The notes under the pieces were generated by a model. That model had not been told where the DNA came from, did not search any database, and saw nothing but the letters and a program-made list of their open reading frames with translations. A DNA stretch of 34,815 nt from a virus, in IMG/VR virus record IMGVR_UViG_3300044533_000998, positions 1-34,815 of that record, one strand, 5' to 3'. The position numbers and the translations under genes are program-made. Below are positions 18,480 to 25,191 of the stretch, piece after piece (within the stretch, counting starts at the first letter, position 1; each line of letters opens with the position of its first letter).

Positions 18480-19202
18480 TTATATCTTAATTTTTGTTCT
18501 CCATTTCAAGTTTGTTGACTTCAAATCCTGCACTATTGAGTCTCCAAAACTCTTCTTCAAATGCTTGTACGATTCCAAAGTGCTTTCTTCATTTCGAATA
18601 TCTTCGCATCCACCAATGTTATAATTGTTCGTCTTGAATTCAAAGAAGAACCTTTTGTCAATCCACATCTTGCGATTGTAGTGTAGGTTCAATAAGCACA
18701 TGTATTCATCTTCTCCGATCATCGTTGGTATATTCGGGAAGTGCAGCCTATCATCATTGATAATACCCATTGCACATCCTTGAATAAATCCATTCATCAT
18801 TATTGGTCTAGTTACATTGTAGTGTAAAGGACTAGGACTTTTGGAGAAACCGAAGTACTTGATCTCGGTTTGTTCTTTAAGCATGAAGTATGTATCAAAC
18901 AATATACCTGTTACCTCATCAGGACTTAACTTGTCTCTTGATTCTTTTGGTGGCAGATACGTTCTTCTCATTGCCTTGATATCATCGTCTAGCATAAATA
19001 CATCTCCAAACTTATTCTTTGTCCATTCTCTCTTTGCACTTATTCCTATGATGTCATCGCTATGTGTAACGATCTCTACATTCGGATTGTGTTCCTTGTA
19101 CAATTCTTCTTGCGACTTTGGTACAATTAGACATGCGTCATTAACCACTTTTGTAGTGGTAACAACGTCATGTCTTTTATGTGATAGTATGGTAACTTTC
19201 AT
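18480..19202 (-). CDS. GT-A glycosyltransferase, TET/JBP-associated (GREB1-like) type, copy 1
   Basis: The gene encodes 240 residues. Visible features are SHKRHD at residues 7-12, PKSQEELYKEHNP at 28-40, KFGDVFMLDDDI at 64-75 (a DxD-type metal and nucleotide-sugar site), and GEDEYM in the second half where GT-A enzymes place their catalytic acid. This set matches the phage glycosyltransferases described in association with TET/JBP oxygenases and related to the GREB1 C-terminal domain, which are predicted to glycosylate hydroxymethylated bases. The start overlaps the paralogue's stop by one base (TGATG). No hydroxylase or hydroxymethylase is encoded here, so the acceptor is unknown. The family call is from motif recognition. 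Confidence 0.8.
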   Translation of the reverse strand: MKVTILSHKRHDVVTTTKVVNDACLIVPKSQEELYKEHNPNVEIVTHSDDIIGISAKREWTKNKFGDVFMLDDDIKAMRRTYLPPKESRDKLSPDEVTGILFDTYFMLKEQTEIKYFGFSKSPSPLHYNVTRPIMMNGFIQGCAMGIINDDRLHFPNIPTMIGEDEYMCLLNLHYNRKMWIDKRFFFEFKTNNYNIGGCEDIRNEESTLESYKHLKKSFGDSIVQDLKSTNLKWRTKIKI

Positions 19203-19945
19203 CAGAATTTAATTTTTAGAGTTTTCTCCCATTTCATGATGTTTGGTTTCACCGGACTTGGTTTCTTTGGAATGATACTATCTCCAAAGTGTTTCTTCAA
19301 GTACAAATAGGTTTCTTTTCTTTTCTCTTCCGTTCTGTAGTCAGCAACACCGCCTTGTCTATGTTCTGTTTCAGCGAATGCAAATGCAAATCGATCGTCA
19401 ATCAAACACTTTCTATGGTAGTATGCATTGATAGCATTTAAGAAATAATCATCTCCTACGAAGTCCCAATAATCGGGAAAAAATATCTTGCTGCCTTTGA
19501 TTAGTCCGTATGCACCACCTGTAATAAATCCTCTAGTCTTTATTGGTTGACCGCCTGTGTAACTTACAGGGTTTGCAGATCTATTGAATCCGAATAAGTA
19601 CACACCTGTTTCTTTTGCCATATGGTACAAATCTTCTATCAATCCTTCGATCTCTTCGGGTTTCAATACTCGTGTTTTTTCTCCACCGCCTTGATAAACC
19701 GTTGTCATGCTCATGATATCATCATCTATCATAAAACAATCCCCAAACTTTTCATAGATCCATTGTCTCTTTGGACTTGAACCTTTTACTTCATCGGGGT
19801 GTGTTACATAATTCAAATCAGGATTGTGCAATTTGTAATCCTCTAATTGACTCTCGGGAATACAAACTACACAATTTGGAATTATCTTATGAGTAATGAT
19901 AGTGTCATGTCTTTTATGACTTACGATTACTTTAGTTAATGCCAT
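19202..19945 (-). CDS. GT-A glycosyltransferase, TET/JBP-associated (GREB1-like) type, copy 2
   Basis: The gene encodes 247 residues, a paralogue of the downstream gene. Shared elements are SHKRHD (9-14), PESQLEDYKLHNP (30-42), KFGDCFMIDDDI (66-77) and a GDDYFL motif in place of GEDEYM. The C-terminal KHFGDSI is matched by KSFGDSI in the other copy, so the proteins align end to end. The start overlaps the methyltransferase gene by 10 bp. Divergence between the copies suggests two successive or alternative sugar transfers instead of simple dosage. The DNA-base acceptor is an inference from the family; sugar transfer to protein or another target is possible. Confidence 0.82.
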   Translation of the reverse strand: MALTKVIVSHKRHDTIITHKIIPNCVVCIPESQLEDYKLHNPDLNYVTHPDEVKGSSPKRQWIYEKFGDCFMIDDDIMSMTTVYQGGGEKTRVLKPEEIEGLIEDLYHMAKETGVYLFGFNRSANPVSYTGGQPIKTRGFITGGAYGLIKGSKIFFPDYWDFVGDDYFLNAINAYYHRKCLIDDRFAFAFAETEHRQGGVADYRTEEKRKETYLYLKKHFGDSIIPKKPSPVKPNIMKWEKTLKIKF

Positions 19946-20535
19946 AGGTCAAGGATATTATGGTAGATTTCCTTCGGCATTTTTCTTGGTGCTTTAATGA
20001 AAATCATAATTGTTACATCATTGATATCCAAGTGTTTTACTGCGATATATCCATTCATAATGTCGCAAACATCTTGTCGTCTATAGTCATGATGATGGAA
20101 TGGGTTGTACTTTACACTTGGCTTGTTTGGAAAACTTATAATCGCAATGTTTGGATCTAACATCTCTACATACTTGTAGAACTCACTTGGATCTTTGATA
20201 TGCTCAATCAATTCCAATGCAATCATTACATCCACTCCATCTTTTTCAAGGTGTTTCAAATGGTCTAGACTATTGGTCAATTCAACCTTGTTGTTGTATT
20301 GATATTCATTTCTACCGAATTCTAGACTTTCCTTGTTGATGTCAAATGCAGTTACCTTACTTACATCTGGGTTTTCTGACAACAATTTAGTGCCATACCC
20401 AGTACCACAACCTAGATCTACTACGTTTCCGTATACAAATCTTCTAATCAATAAATATCTTTCAATATGGTCCACCCATCTTCTATGGTTAATTAACTTA
20501 TCGATTTCTTCTTGTTTTAAATATATTCTTTCCAT
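19936..20535 (-). CDS. Class I SAM-dependent methyltransferase
   Basis: The gene encodes 199 residues. Motif I is VVDLGCGTGYGTKLL at about residues 38-52, motif II is TAFDINKESLE, and DVMIALELIEHI is the post-motif region of UbiG/UbiE-like enzymes. There is no DPPY/NPPY motif or Cys-Pro motif, so it is not a standard adenine-N6 or cytosine-C5 DNA methylase; small-molecule or sugar O-/N-methylation is more likely. It starts 1 bp after the ParB-like gene stops and overlaps the first glycosyltransferase. Context suggests it works on the product or precursor of the glycosyl modification. Confidence 0.88.
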   Translation of the reverse strand: MERIYLKQEEIDKLINHRRWVDHIERYLLIRRFVYGNVVDLGCGTGYGTKLLSENPDVSKVTAFDINKESLEFGRNEYQYNNKVELTNSLDHLKHLEKDGVDVMIALELIEHIKDPSEFYKYVEMLDPNIAIISFPNKPSVKYNPFHHHDYRRQDVCDIMNGYIAVKHLDINDVTIMIFIKAPRKMPKEIYHNILDLWH

Positions 20536-20536
20536 C

Positions 20537-21178
20537 TTAATTCAATATGTCTTTTGCGTTTAAAATAAATGACTTACCTAGAAACGAGTTCTTGTAACTT
20601 TGTGCTTTCTGTGGGAAGTTAAACTTTGTTCTGATTGCTGCTTCTTCCGTTTCCGATTCAACAATGATTATAAATGCATTGTGTTTTTCATCATACACAG
20701 GAATAATTGGATACACACAATTGCTATCATCGTATTTACTTTCGATCTCTTCGGCTGATAATTCTTTATCGTCTTTTACCAATTCATCAAATCCCCAATG
20801 CTCTAGGATATCTTCGCCCCAATCTTCTGTGAACAATTCATCCAAGTCCCAACTACCGAAACTTACATTATCTTTAATGATGAATTCTTTCTGTTTCTCG
20901 ATACTTAAGTTCTTTACTACTTGAATGTATACTTCTTGCACATTAAGTTCCTTACATGCCTTCAATCGCATATTACCACCCAATACAATCATCTCTTCAT
21001 TGACAATGATTGGTCTGATCTCTAACATCTCGGGAAATTCAGCAATTGAATTTACAAGTTTCTTGAACTTTGCATTTTTAATGTATCTAGGGTTTTTTGG
21101 TAAACCTTCGACTTGACCATCATTTGAATGTACCGACTTTATGGGTACTAGCATCTTTTCTGATATTTCAAACTTCAT
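20537..21178 (-). CDS. ParB-like (sulfiredoxin-fold) domain protein
   Basis: The gene encodes 213 residues. The N-terminal half has ParB-domain features: MLVPIKSV, RPIIVNEEMIVLGGNMRLKA (the GGNMRLKA box near residues 68-75) and FIIKDNVSFGSWDLDEL, a stretch typical of phage ParB-like proteins that precede or are fused to DNA modification enzymes. The methylase usually fused in those proteins is absent. The C-terminal 80 residues form a small separate domain ending in ILNAKDILN. It is the first gene of the four-gene modification-like operon. It might bind DNA or act on nucleotides or phosphate; a chromosome-partition role is unlikely in this context. Confidence 0.85.
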   Translation of the reverse strand: MKFEISEKMLVPIKSVHSNDGQVEGLPKNPRYIKNAKFKKLVNSIAEFPEMLEIRPIIVNEEMIVLGGNMRLKACKELNVQEVYIQVVKNLSIEKQKEFIIKDNVSFGSWDLDELFTEDWGEDILEHWGFDELVKDDKELSAEEIESKYDDSNCVYPIIPVYDEKHNAFIIIVESETEEAAIRTKFNFPQKAQSYKNSFLGKSFILNAKDILN

Positions 21179-21194
21179 ACTTTTGTTTTTTATG

Positions 21195-21356
21195 TTACTT
21201 ATTGATTATTTTACTTACTACTTTACCAACATTGGTTCTTCTAAAGAATCGTTTTGTACTATACTCTTCTAGCACTACGAAACCAATTTTGATTGCTGTT
21301 CTTTCATTTTCTGATAGTATAAACCTATACTTGATTTGTTGATATAACTTCTTCAT
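21195..21356 (-). CDS. Small basic protein
   Basis: A 53-residue frame begins MKKLYQQIKYRF and ends VGKVVSKIINK. It fills the gap between the 70-residue membrane protein (12 bp) and the ParB-like gene (16 bp), as expected of a real gene in a compact operon. It is basic and probably helical, with no recognised family. The central part (ENERTAIKIGFVVLEEYSTK) could contact nucleic acid or protein. Coding is supported by spacing and absence of stops only. Confidence 0.6.
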   Translation of the reverse strand: MKKLYQQIKYRFILSENERTAIKIGFVVLEEYSTKRFFRRTNVGKVVSKIINK

Positions 21357-21368
21357 ATTCTTTATCTT

Positions 21369-21581
21369 TTATGCAAAAATCCAATAACTAATTCCAATGA
21401 CTAATGATATGAATATCATTCTTAACAATGCCAATGTACTATACTTCACATCACACCATAAAATAAATGTCGGGTGCGCATAATGAGGGAAGAACATACC
21501 CATTACCATACGATCTAAAACAAATAATGCATACGCTACAGGTATCAACATTATTCCAATTACTAATTTCAATACTTTCAT
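21369..21581 (-). CDS. Small two-helix membrane protein
   Basis: The gene encodes 70 residues with two hydrophobic helices, about residues 4-22 (LKLVIGIMLIPVAYALFVL) and about 51-69 (LLRMIFISLVIGISYWIF), joined by a loop with His, Pro and aromatic residues. Topology resembles small phage membrane proteins, including some holins, but it is far from the lysin gene, so superinfection exclusion or another membrane function is as likely. The ATG lies 12 bp downstream of a terminator hairpin, so its expression probably depends on read-through. Confidence 0.65.
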   Translation of the reverse strand: MKVLKLVIGIMLIPVAYALFVLDRMVMGMFFPHYAHPTFILWCDVKYSTLALLRMIFISLVIGISYWIFA

Positions 21582-21592
21582 ACAATTTTTTT

Positions 21593-21625
21593 AAAAAATA
21601 AAGGTGGTGCTAATATAACACCACC
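21593..21625 (-). terminator. Terminator-like hairpin in the leader of the modification operon
   Basis: Minus strand: a perfect 7-bp stem GGTGGTG / CACCACC around a 9-nt loop, then TTTATTTTTT. It sits about 45 bp after the promoter at 21671-21701 and just before the first gene of the next block, so it can act as an attenuator or end a short RNA. Confidence 0.85.
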
Positions 21626-21670
21626 CTTAATACAAAACAAAACTAGAATTACGAAAAGTAGACTAGACTC

Positions 21671-21701
21671 CAAAGTTAATGTTATTTCATTACTATACAA
21701 A
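21671..21701 (-). promoter_or_regulatory. Promoter at the early/middle boundary
   Basis: Minus strand: TTTG at 21701-21698, 19 bp, TAACTTTG at 21678-21671, matching the Bacteroidota TTTG / TAnnTTTG promoter. The -33 element is formed by the end of the T-run of the preceding terminator. The leader differs from the early modules in lying ahead of a terminator hairpin. Confidence 0.75.
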
Positions 21702-21723
21702 AAAATAGGTCGATTAAGACCTA
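21699..21723 (-). terminator. Terminator closing the early region
   Basis: Minus strand: TAGGTC / GACCTA 6-bp stem with a 6-nt loop, followed by seven T residues. It lies 33 bp after the stop of the 97-residue gene and ends the early transcripts. Confidence 0.85.
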
Positions 21724-21756
21724 CTTCTAGATTTCTATGTAATTTCTTCGATAACA

Positions 21757-22050
21757 TTACAATTCTTTTATTGATAAAAATGTATTTATACTTGGTTCTT
21801 TAGACAATTTGCGTTTTGAATCTTTTTCAAATATCATTTCTTTGATTTTTATATCATCTACATAAAATTTAAAAACGACTTCTTTATCGTTCTCTCTTCT
21901 TATTGTTCTATGATTTACTAATTCGTGTGAGTTACTTGCACTTGATCCAACCAATACTGTTGTTGTGCTTTCGTCTCTTGCCCCAAACGATTTATCTGAT
22001 TGATAAATACATGCTTGGATTTTGTTCCATATTGGATAACTTCTACTCAT
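21757..22050 (-). CDS. Unknown early protein, 97 residues
   Basis: The gene encodes 97 residues and is the last of the early region, with its own promoter-leader module directly upstream and a terminator 33 bp downstream, so it is a single-gene transcription unit. The N-terminal half is polar (SDKSFGARDESTTTVLVGSS) and the C-terminal half basic and charged (FEKDSKRKLSKEPS). No membrane segment or zinc motif is present and no family is recognised. Confidence 0.7.
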   Translation of the reverse strand: MSRSYPIWNKIQACIYQSDKSFGARDESTTTVLVGSSASNSHELVNHRTIRRENDKEVVFKFYVDDIKIKEMIFEKDSKRKLSKEPSINTFLSIKEL

Positions 22051-22095
22051 ATTCTTTGTTTTGTTTTGTGATGTAAATATACGAAATTATTTTTA
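22051..22095 (-). promoter_or_regulatory. Promoter-leader module 2
   Basis: Minus strand: AATAATTTCG then TATATTTA (22081-22074), followed by an ACAAAACAAAACAAA leader up to the ATG at 22050. It is a near copy of the other early modules; the final base of the -7 box is A, not G. Confidence 0.8.
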
Positions 22096-22100
22096 ATAAC

Positions 22101-22352
22101 CTAGCATTTTGAATTAAATTTAAACATTACCCCCTTTGATACACCTTGACCTTTTCGGTATCCGAGTTTGTACATATTTTCAGAAGTTGCACGATCCACT
22201 ATTTGAATTTCAGAATAGGTATGCTTACCTGTGATGATTGTGTGTCCATATACTCGTTCTACATCGCTGCATTTGACACATGTTCTTGTAGATGGAATAA
22301 TTTCAAGTCTTTTTGGATTAATTTCATCCATACATTTAATACAATTTCTCAT
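22101..22352 (-). CDS. Small C4 zinc-finger protein, DksA/TraR-like
   Basis: The gene encodes 83 residues. An N-terminal CIKC, then NPKRLEIIPSTRTCVKC, gives CxxC-17-CxxC with the PxRLExIPxTRxCVxC pattern of the DksA/TraR zinc finger. The long coiled-coil finger of DksA is missing, so binding in the RNA polymerase secondary channel is doubtful; short phage versions exist. The rest (TGKHTYSEIQIVDRAT, then GYRKGQGVSKGV) is unlike DksA. Possible roles are transcription control or nucleic-acid binding. It is a single-gene unit with its own promoter. Confidence 0.75.
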   Translation of the reverse strand: MRNCIKCMDEINPKRLEIIPSTRTCVKCSDVERVYGHTIITGKHTYSEIQIVDRATSENMYKLGYRKGQGVSKGVMFKFNSKC

Positions 22353-22398
22353 AATTCATTTTGTTTTGTTCTATATAAATATACGAAATTATTTTTGA
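22353..22398 (-). promoter_or_regulatory. Promoter-leader module 3
   Basis: Minus strand: AAATAATTTCG then TATATTTA (22383-22376), followed by AGAACAAAACAAAATG leading to the ATG at 22352. It lies directly after the terminator of the recombination operon. Confidence 0.8.
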
Positions 22399-22414
22399 TT
22401 TGAAACTTGTGTGC

Positions 22415-22443
22415 AAAAAAAAAGTAAGGGTTTTAAACCTTAC
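22415..22443 (-). terminator. Terminator after the recombination operon
   Basis: Minus strand: GTAAGG / CCTTAC 6-bp stem with an 8-nt AT-rich loop, extended by flanking A-T pairs, followed by nine T residues. The 5' arm overlaps the last codons of the 72-residue HTH gene. Confidence 0.9.
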
Positions 22444-22651
22444 TCTCTTTAACTTTTCTACCAATTCGTTCAATGGTATCAATATGCATTCCTCTTTCTC
22501 TCCGAAGGAATCCTAGCAATTGTAATGGGTGTACTGACACTTTATTTGCGAATGCAGTTGTGCTTTCTCCTGTCTTTTCTAAATGCTCTTGGATTACTCT
22601 AGCAACTTCAATGCTTATGTTGCTCAAATCTTCTATGTTTTTAATCTTCAT
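22433..22651 (-). CDS. Small helix-turn-helix protein
   Basis: The gene encodes 72 residues. Residues about 12-65 fit an XRE/Cro-type HTH: VARVIQEHLEKTGESTTAFA followed by NKVSVHPLQLLGFLRRERG, where the second helix would contact DNA. There is no other domain, so it would act as a dimer, as Cro does. It is last in the operon with SSB, exonuclease and ERF (9 bp downstream of the SSB gene). It might repress early promoters; no operator could be identified with confidence. Confidence 0.7.
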   Translation of the reverse strand: MKIKNIEDLSNISIEVARVIQEHLEKTGESTTAFANKVSVHPLQLLGFLRRERGMHIDTIERIGRKVKESKV

Positions 22652-22660
22652 CTTTTCTTT

Positions 22661-23047
22661 TTAAAATGGTAAATCATCATCTTCTTCTGCCATATTTCGT
22701 ATCGCTTCTTCTTGGAAGTTCTGCTCGATATTACCCATTGGCTTACTTGGTTGTTGTGCATCATTGCTATCGATGTTACTTATGGACCATGCGTCTAATG
22801 ACATAAAGTATCGCAACTCTCCTGTTTGAGGATTTGCCCATTCTCTACCTTTGATGTTTACATTTACATCTACATTACTTCCGACATTGTAATATTTCAT
22901 CAATTCTACTTTGTCCTGTGTGAATTGCAACTGCAATCGTTGTGGATATTGCTCTGCAGTTTCTACTACAAATTCTAGTTTCTTAAACTTTTCCGAGACA
23001 ACCACTACATCTCCAATTGAAATTATTCTACCTGTGATTTTTGCCAT
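22661..23047 (-). CDS. ssb: Single-stranded DNA-binding protein, DUF3127 type
   Basis: The gene encodes 128 residues. The N-terminal 85 residues (MAKITGRIISIG, then FTQDKVELMKYYNVG, VNVNIKGREW) match the DUF3127 SSB-like OB-fold proteins of Bacteroidota phages. A disordered linker follows, and the C-terminus is the acidic tip EEDDDLPF, the hallmark by which SSB recruits replication and repair proteins. It starts 1 bp after the exonuclease gene stops. It would protect single strands and cooperate with ERF and the exonuclease. Confidence 0.88.
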   Translation of the reverse strand: MAKITGRIISIGDVVVVSEKFKKLEFVVETAEQYPQRLQLQFTQDKVELMKYYNVGSNVDVNVNIKGREWANPQTGELRYFMSLDAWSISNIDSNDAQQPSKPMGNIEQNFQEEAIRNMAEEDDDLPF

Positions 23048-23048
23048 T

Positions 23049-23699
23049 TTACTTGATTTTAAATTGTTCTTTTAACTTGTTCCATTCTATTCTACATAAC
23101 TCAATTTTCTCAATAATCATGCTTTCTAGTTTGTAATCTCTTTCGTACTCGAGTGTAGTTACTCGCATATTTAGTGGAAGATCATTTACTTTGTGCAGAT
23201 CCAATGACTCCCATTTAGGTATCAATTTTGGATTGGTTTCAATTAAGCAGTAGTCCAAGAATGCTTTTTGTTTGTCATACAACATCATGTATGCCCTCAA
23301 TTGCCATTCATACATCGTGTTTCCTGCATCTTCTTTGAATAAAGGGAATGTTTTCTTCGACCATGATAACTTGATGTCTCTAATGTAATTTCCATGTTTG
23401 ATGTCGCAAGTACCTGTCATGTATCCATTGGTTACTGTGATGGTATTTTTCTTGTAGTTCTTACCATAGTATAAATTTACAAGTTCTATACCTTCATCTT
23501 CTTGGGTCAATCCTTTTTCTATTTCCTTACCTTCTAGAAAATCATCATACCCTAGATAGATTTTTTTGAACAATGTTTTGATGTAGGTTTTTGCACCTAC
23601 CGATAGTTCTCCTTTTGTCTTACCATTAGCCATAATGTTGCCAATACTACTTGGTCTTAAGACTAACTCTCCATTTTCATTAATGTACCTGTTCTTCAT
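23049..23699 (-). CDS. PD-(D/E)XK exonuclease, recombination partner of ERF
   Basis: An ATG at 23699 gives 216 residues; a TTG eight codons upstream gives a longer overlap and is less likely. The core nuclease motif is GTCDIK (Asp99) with IRDIKLSW (Asp108, Lys110), the D-x9-DxK pattern. It is followed by EWQLRAYMMLYD, equivalent to the QxxxY motif of RecB/YqaJ/Cas4-type nucleases. Next to an ERF annealase and an SSB this is almost certainly the phage recombination exonuclease, the functional counterpart of lambda Exo. It overlaps the ERF gene by 20 bp. Confidence 0.85.
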   Translation of the reverse strand: MKNRYINENGELVLRPSSIGNIMANGKTKGELSVGAKTYIKTLFKKIYLGYDDFLEGKEIEKGLTQEDEGIELVNLYYGKNYKKNTITVTNGYMTGTCDIKHGNYIRDIKLSWSKKTFPLFKEDAGNTMYEWQLRAYMMLYDKQKAFLDYCLIETNPKLIPKWESLDLHKVNDLPLNMRVTTLEYERDYKLESMIIEKIELCRIEWNKLKEQFKIK

Positions 23700-24342
23700 T
23701 TTTGCTTTGTTTTTCGATTTCAATTATTTTTTCATCCAATATTTGTTGTTGCTCTTCTGTCAATTCGAATGCAGCCTTTAAAGCAGTTGATGTATATTCA
23801 TTGTTTTCAATTTTTTCAAGTGCTTTTACGAAACGATCATTGGATATTTTACCTTTCTTTTTGATTGCTATCGGCTTTGGTGGTGCTACAGGAATATCTT
23901 CTGAATGAGTAGCATCGCTATCGTCAATTTTACCTGTTGGTACTAGGAACATATATAGTAGTGCATACTTCAATGCGTATGTAGTAGCCTTACCTGCACC
24001 TTTATCTTGTGAGTCAACACCATGTCCATATCCGCATATTTCAATGTTCTCTCCGCTTTCATGCAATAGTGTGTATTTGGTTACTACTTCTGTGAATACA
24101 CTTTGCTTACGTTTGATTCCATACTGACTAGTTTCTTCCCACTCACTAACTTGTGTTTTTGGTTCGATACTTGTTGGAATTAGCACCAATCCGTTTTTTT
24201 GCATTGCTTGACCAATTATCTTTTTTACTTCTTGGTCGGGTACACCCTTGTATGACATTTGTCCTGTACCAACATTCATAGTTTTGTCGATGCCTTTGAC
24301 TTCATTCATTACTGCCAATATGGCTTTTGCTAGATTACTCAT
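23680..24342 (-). CDS. erf: ERF-family single-strand annealing protein
   Basis: The gene encodes 220 residues. The ERF domain is seen at residues about 5-140: AILAVMNEVKGIDKT, QAMQKNGLVLIPTS, and the diagnostic GYGHGVDSQDKGAGKATTYA at 104-123 followed by LKYALLYMFLVPTG. The C-terminal 75 residues are a charged linker and helix. ERF proteins anneal complementary strands during phage recombination and genome circularisation. It forms an operon with the exonuclease and SSB, a standard phage homologous recombination set. Confidence 0.93.
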   Translation of the reverse strand: MSNLAKAILAVMNEVKGIDKTMNVGTGQMSYKGVPDQEVKKIIGQAMQKNGLVLIPTSIEPKTQVSEWEETSQYGIKRKQSVFTEVVTKYTLLHESGENIEICGYGHGVDSQDKGAGKATTYALKYALLYMFLVPTGKIDDSDATHSEDIPVAPPKPIAIKKKGKISNDRFVKALEKIENNEYTSTALKAAFELTEEQQQILDEKIIEIEKQSKNEEQVH

Positions 24343-24617
24343 TAGTTCTGATTTAATAAATTCTTAATTGATTCTAGTTGTGCATGAATCGACTTTGCGT
24401 CTCCTTTGACTCCGAAGTATTTTTTTACATCGGTTATCTTCCATCCTCTGTGCGGTTTTAATCCTATTGAATATAACCTAACATCTCTAATTGATACGAT
24501 CAAGTTGTAATATGCTCGTGATGTACTAACTCCATTCAAATTGAATACTGCCTTCTCATCTGATAGTTCTTGAATGAACCTACAATTTTGATCTAACTTA
24601 AAAACTCTTTTTTCCAT
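24342..24617 (-). CDS. Unknown early protein ahead of ERF
   Basis: The gene encodes 91 residues and overlaps the ERF start by one base (TAATG-like coupling). It is the first gene of the recombination operon, 1 bp after promoter-leader module 4. It looks like a small alpha/beta protein with a C-terminal helical part containing KSIHAQLESIKNLL. The family is not recognised. Position suggests an accessory of recombination or replication. Confidence 0.7.
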   Translation of the reverse strand: MEKRVFKLDQNCRFIQELSDEKAVFNLNGVSTSRAYYNLIVSIRDVRLYSIGLKPHRGWKITDVKKYFGVKGDAKSIHAQLESIKNLLNQN

Positions 24618-24663
24618 AAATTTTTGTTTTGTTTTGTCCTGTAAATATACGAAATTATTTGAT
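24618..24663 (-). promoter_or_regulatory. Promoter-leader module 4 (recombination operon)
   Basis: Minus strand: AAATAATTTCG, TATATTTA (24649-24642), CAGG, then ACAAAACAAAACAAAA to the ATG at 24617. It drives the 91-residue gene, ERF, exonuclease, SSB and HTH genes down to the terminator at 22415. Confidence 0.82.
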
Positions 24664-24696
24664 ATATAACACTACTTATGCAATGTTTTTTTCATT

Positions 24697-24882
24697 TTAT
24701 TGTTGTTTAAATGTTTCGTTGTAGTATTGTTCTCCTTTTTCTAAAAATCCATATTCTTTACCTTCGTAATAAGCATCAACAATCTGTTGCTTTTCCATTT
24801 CTTTGGCTGTTTCTAACATTTTATTATCTACTTGACCATTCATTAATCTTTCAATTAACCATTCTACTGCTGTTTCTTTCAT
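24697..24882 (-). CDS. Small phage protein with TAVEWL and KEMEKQQ motifs
   Basis: The gene encodes 61 residues. The KETAVEWLIERL start, the AKEMEKQQIVDAYYEG centre and the EQYYNETF end form a pattern I recognise as a very common small protein of Flavobacteria phages, with unknown function. It is helical and soluble. The start overlaps the upstream 44-residue gene by 4 bp (ATGA). Confidence 0.8.
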   Translation of the reverse strand: MKETAVEWLIERLMNGQVDNKMLETAKEMEKQQIVDAYYEGKEYGFLEKGEQYYNETFKQQ

Positions 24883-25013
24883 TGTTCTTGTTGTTTAATT
24901 ACATTCAATTCTTTAATGACACCTGTACCGTTGCAATTTTCACAAATTTCACCATCATCATATCCTTCTCCGTAGCAAAAATCACATTCACTTTCAATCC
25001 ATTGTGTTTTCAT
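24879..25013 (-). CDS. Tiny zinc-knuckle protein
   Basis: The gene encodes 44 residues: MKTQWIESECDFCYGEGYDD, then ICENCNGTG. Two CxxCxGxG-like motifs (CDFCYGEG and CENCNGTG) match the DnaJ-type zinc-binding repeat and would hold one zinc ion. The stop overlaps the next ATG (ATGA), and it starts 13 bp after the preceding gene's stop, so it fits a coupled operon. Function is unknown; such mini zinc knuckles probably bind protein or nucleic acid. Confidence 0.72.
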   Translation of the reverse strand: MKTQWIESECDFCYGEGYDDGEICENCNGTGVIKELNVIKQQEQ

Positions 25014-25026
25014 ATTTCTTGTTGTT

Positions 25027-25191
25027 TTAGATTCCTGTCATCATCATGTGTATTGATAGCATATAATTTTCACAACTATAAATATCTCCTTGATGTAATA
25101 CTTCTCCATTTGACAAATTGATTACTTGCCATTTATCGTTTCCGATTTCGATCATATCCATATCTTCTATTATTTTAAAGTTTTCCATCAT
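25027..25191 (-). CDS. Unknown small early protein
   Basis: Starting at the ATG at 25191 it has 54 residues (MMENFKII); the next codon is also ATG, and a longer upstream form would lie wholly inside the RadC-like gene. It is acidic, with a beta-like centre (DKWQVINLSNGEVLHQG). It overlaps the RadC-like gene by 17 bp. No family is recognised. Confidence 0.6.
   Translation of the reverse strand: MMENFKIIEDMDMIEIGNDKWQVINLSNGEVLHQGDIYSCENYMLSIHMMMTGI

Noticed and set aside
20537-21178. Plasmid-type ParB partition system
   Set aside because: No ParA or parS-like repeats are present, and the IKDNVSFGSWDLDEL stretch and neighbours point to the phage modification-associated ParB type.
22433-22651. 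Lysogeny repressor
   Set aside because: The HTH protein is only 72 residues, no integrase or divergent repressor promoter exists, and all genes are on one strand.
24711-25121. Plus-strand frame of 136 codons over several small genes
   Set aside because: It is antisense to well-supported coupled genes, its Phe/Leu-rich product is typical of AT-rich antisense translation, and there is no promoter.
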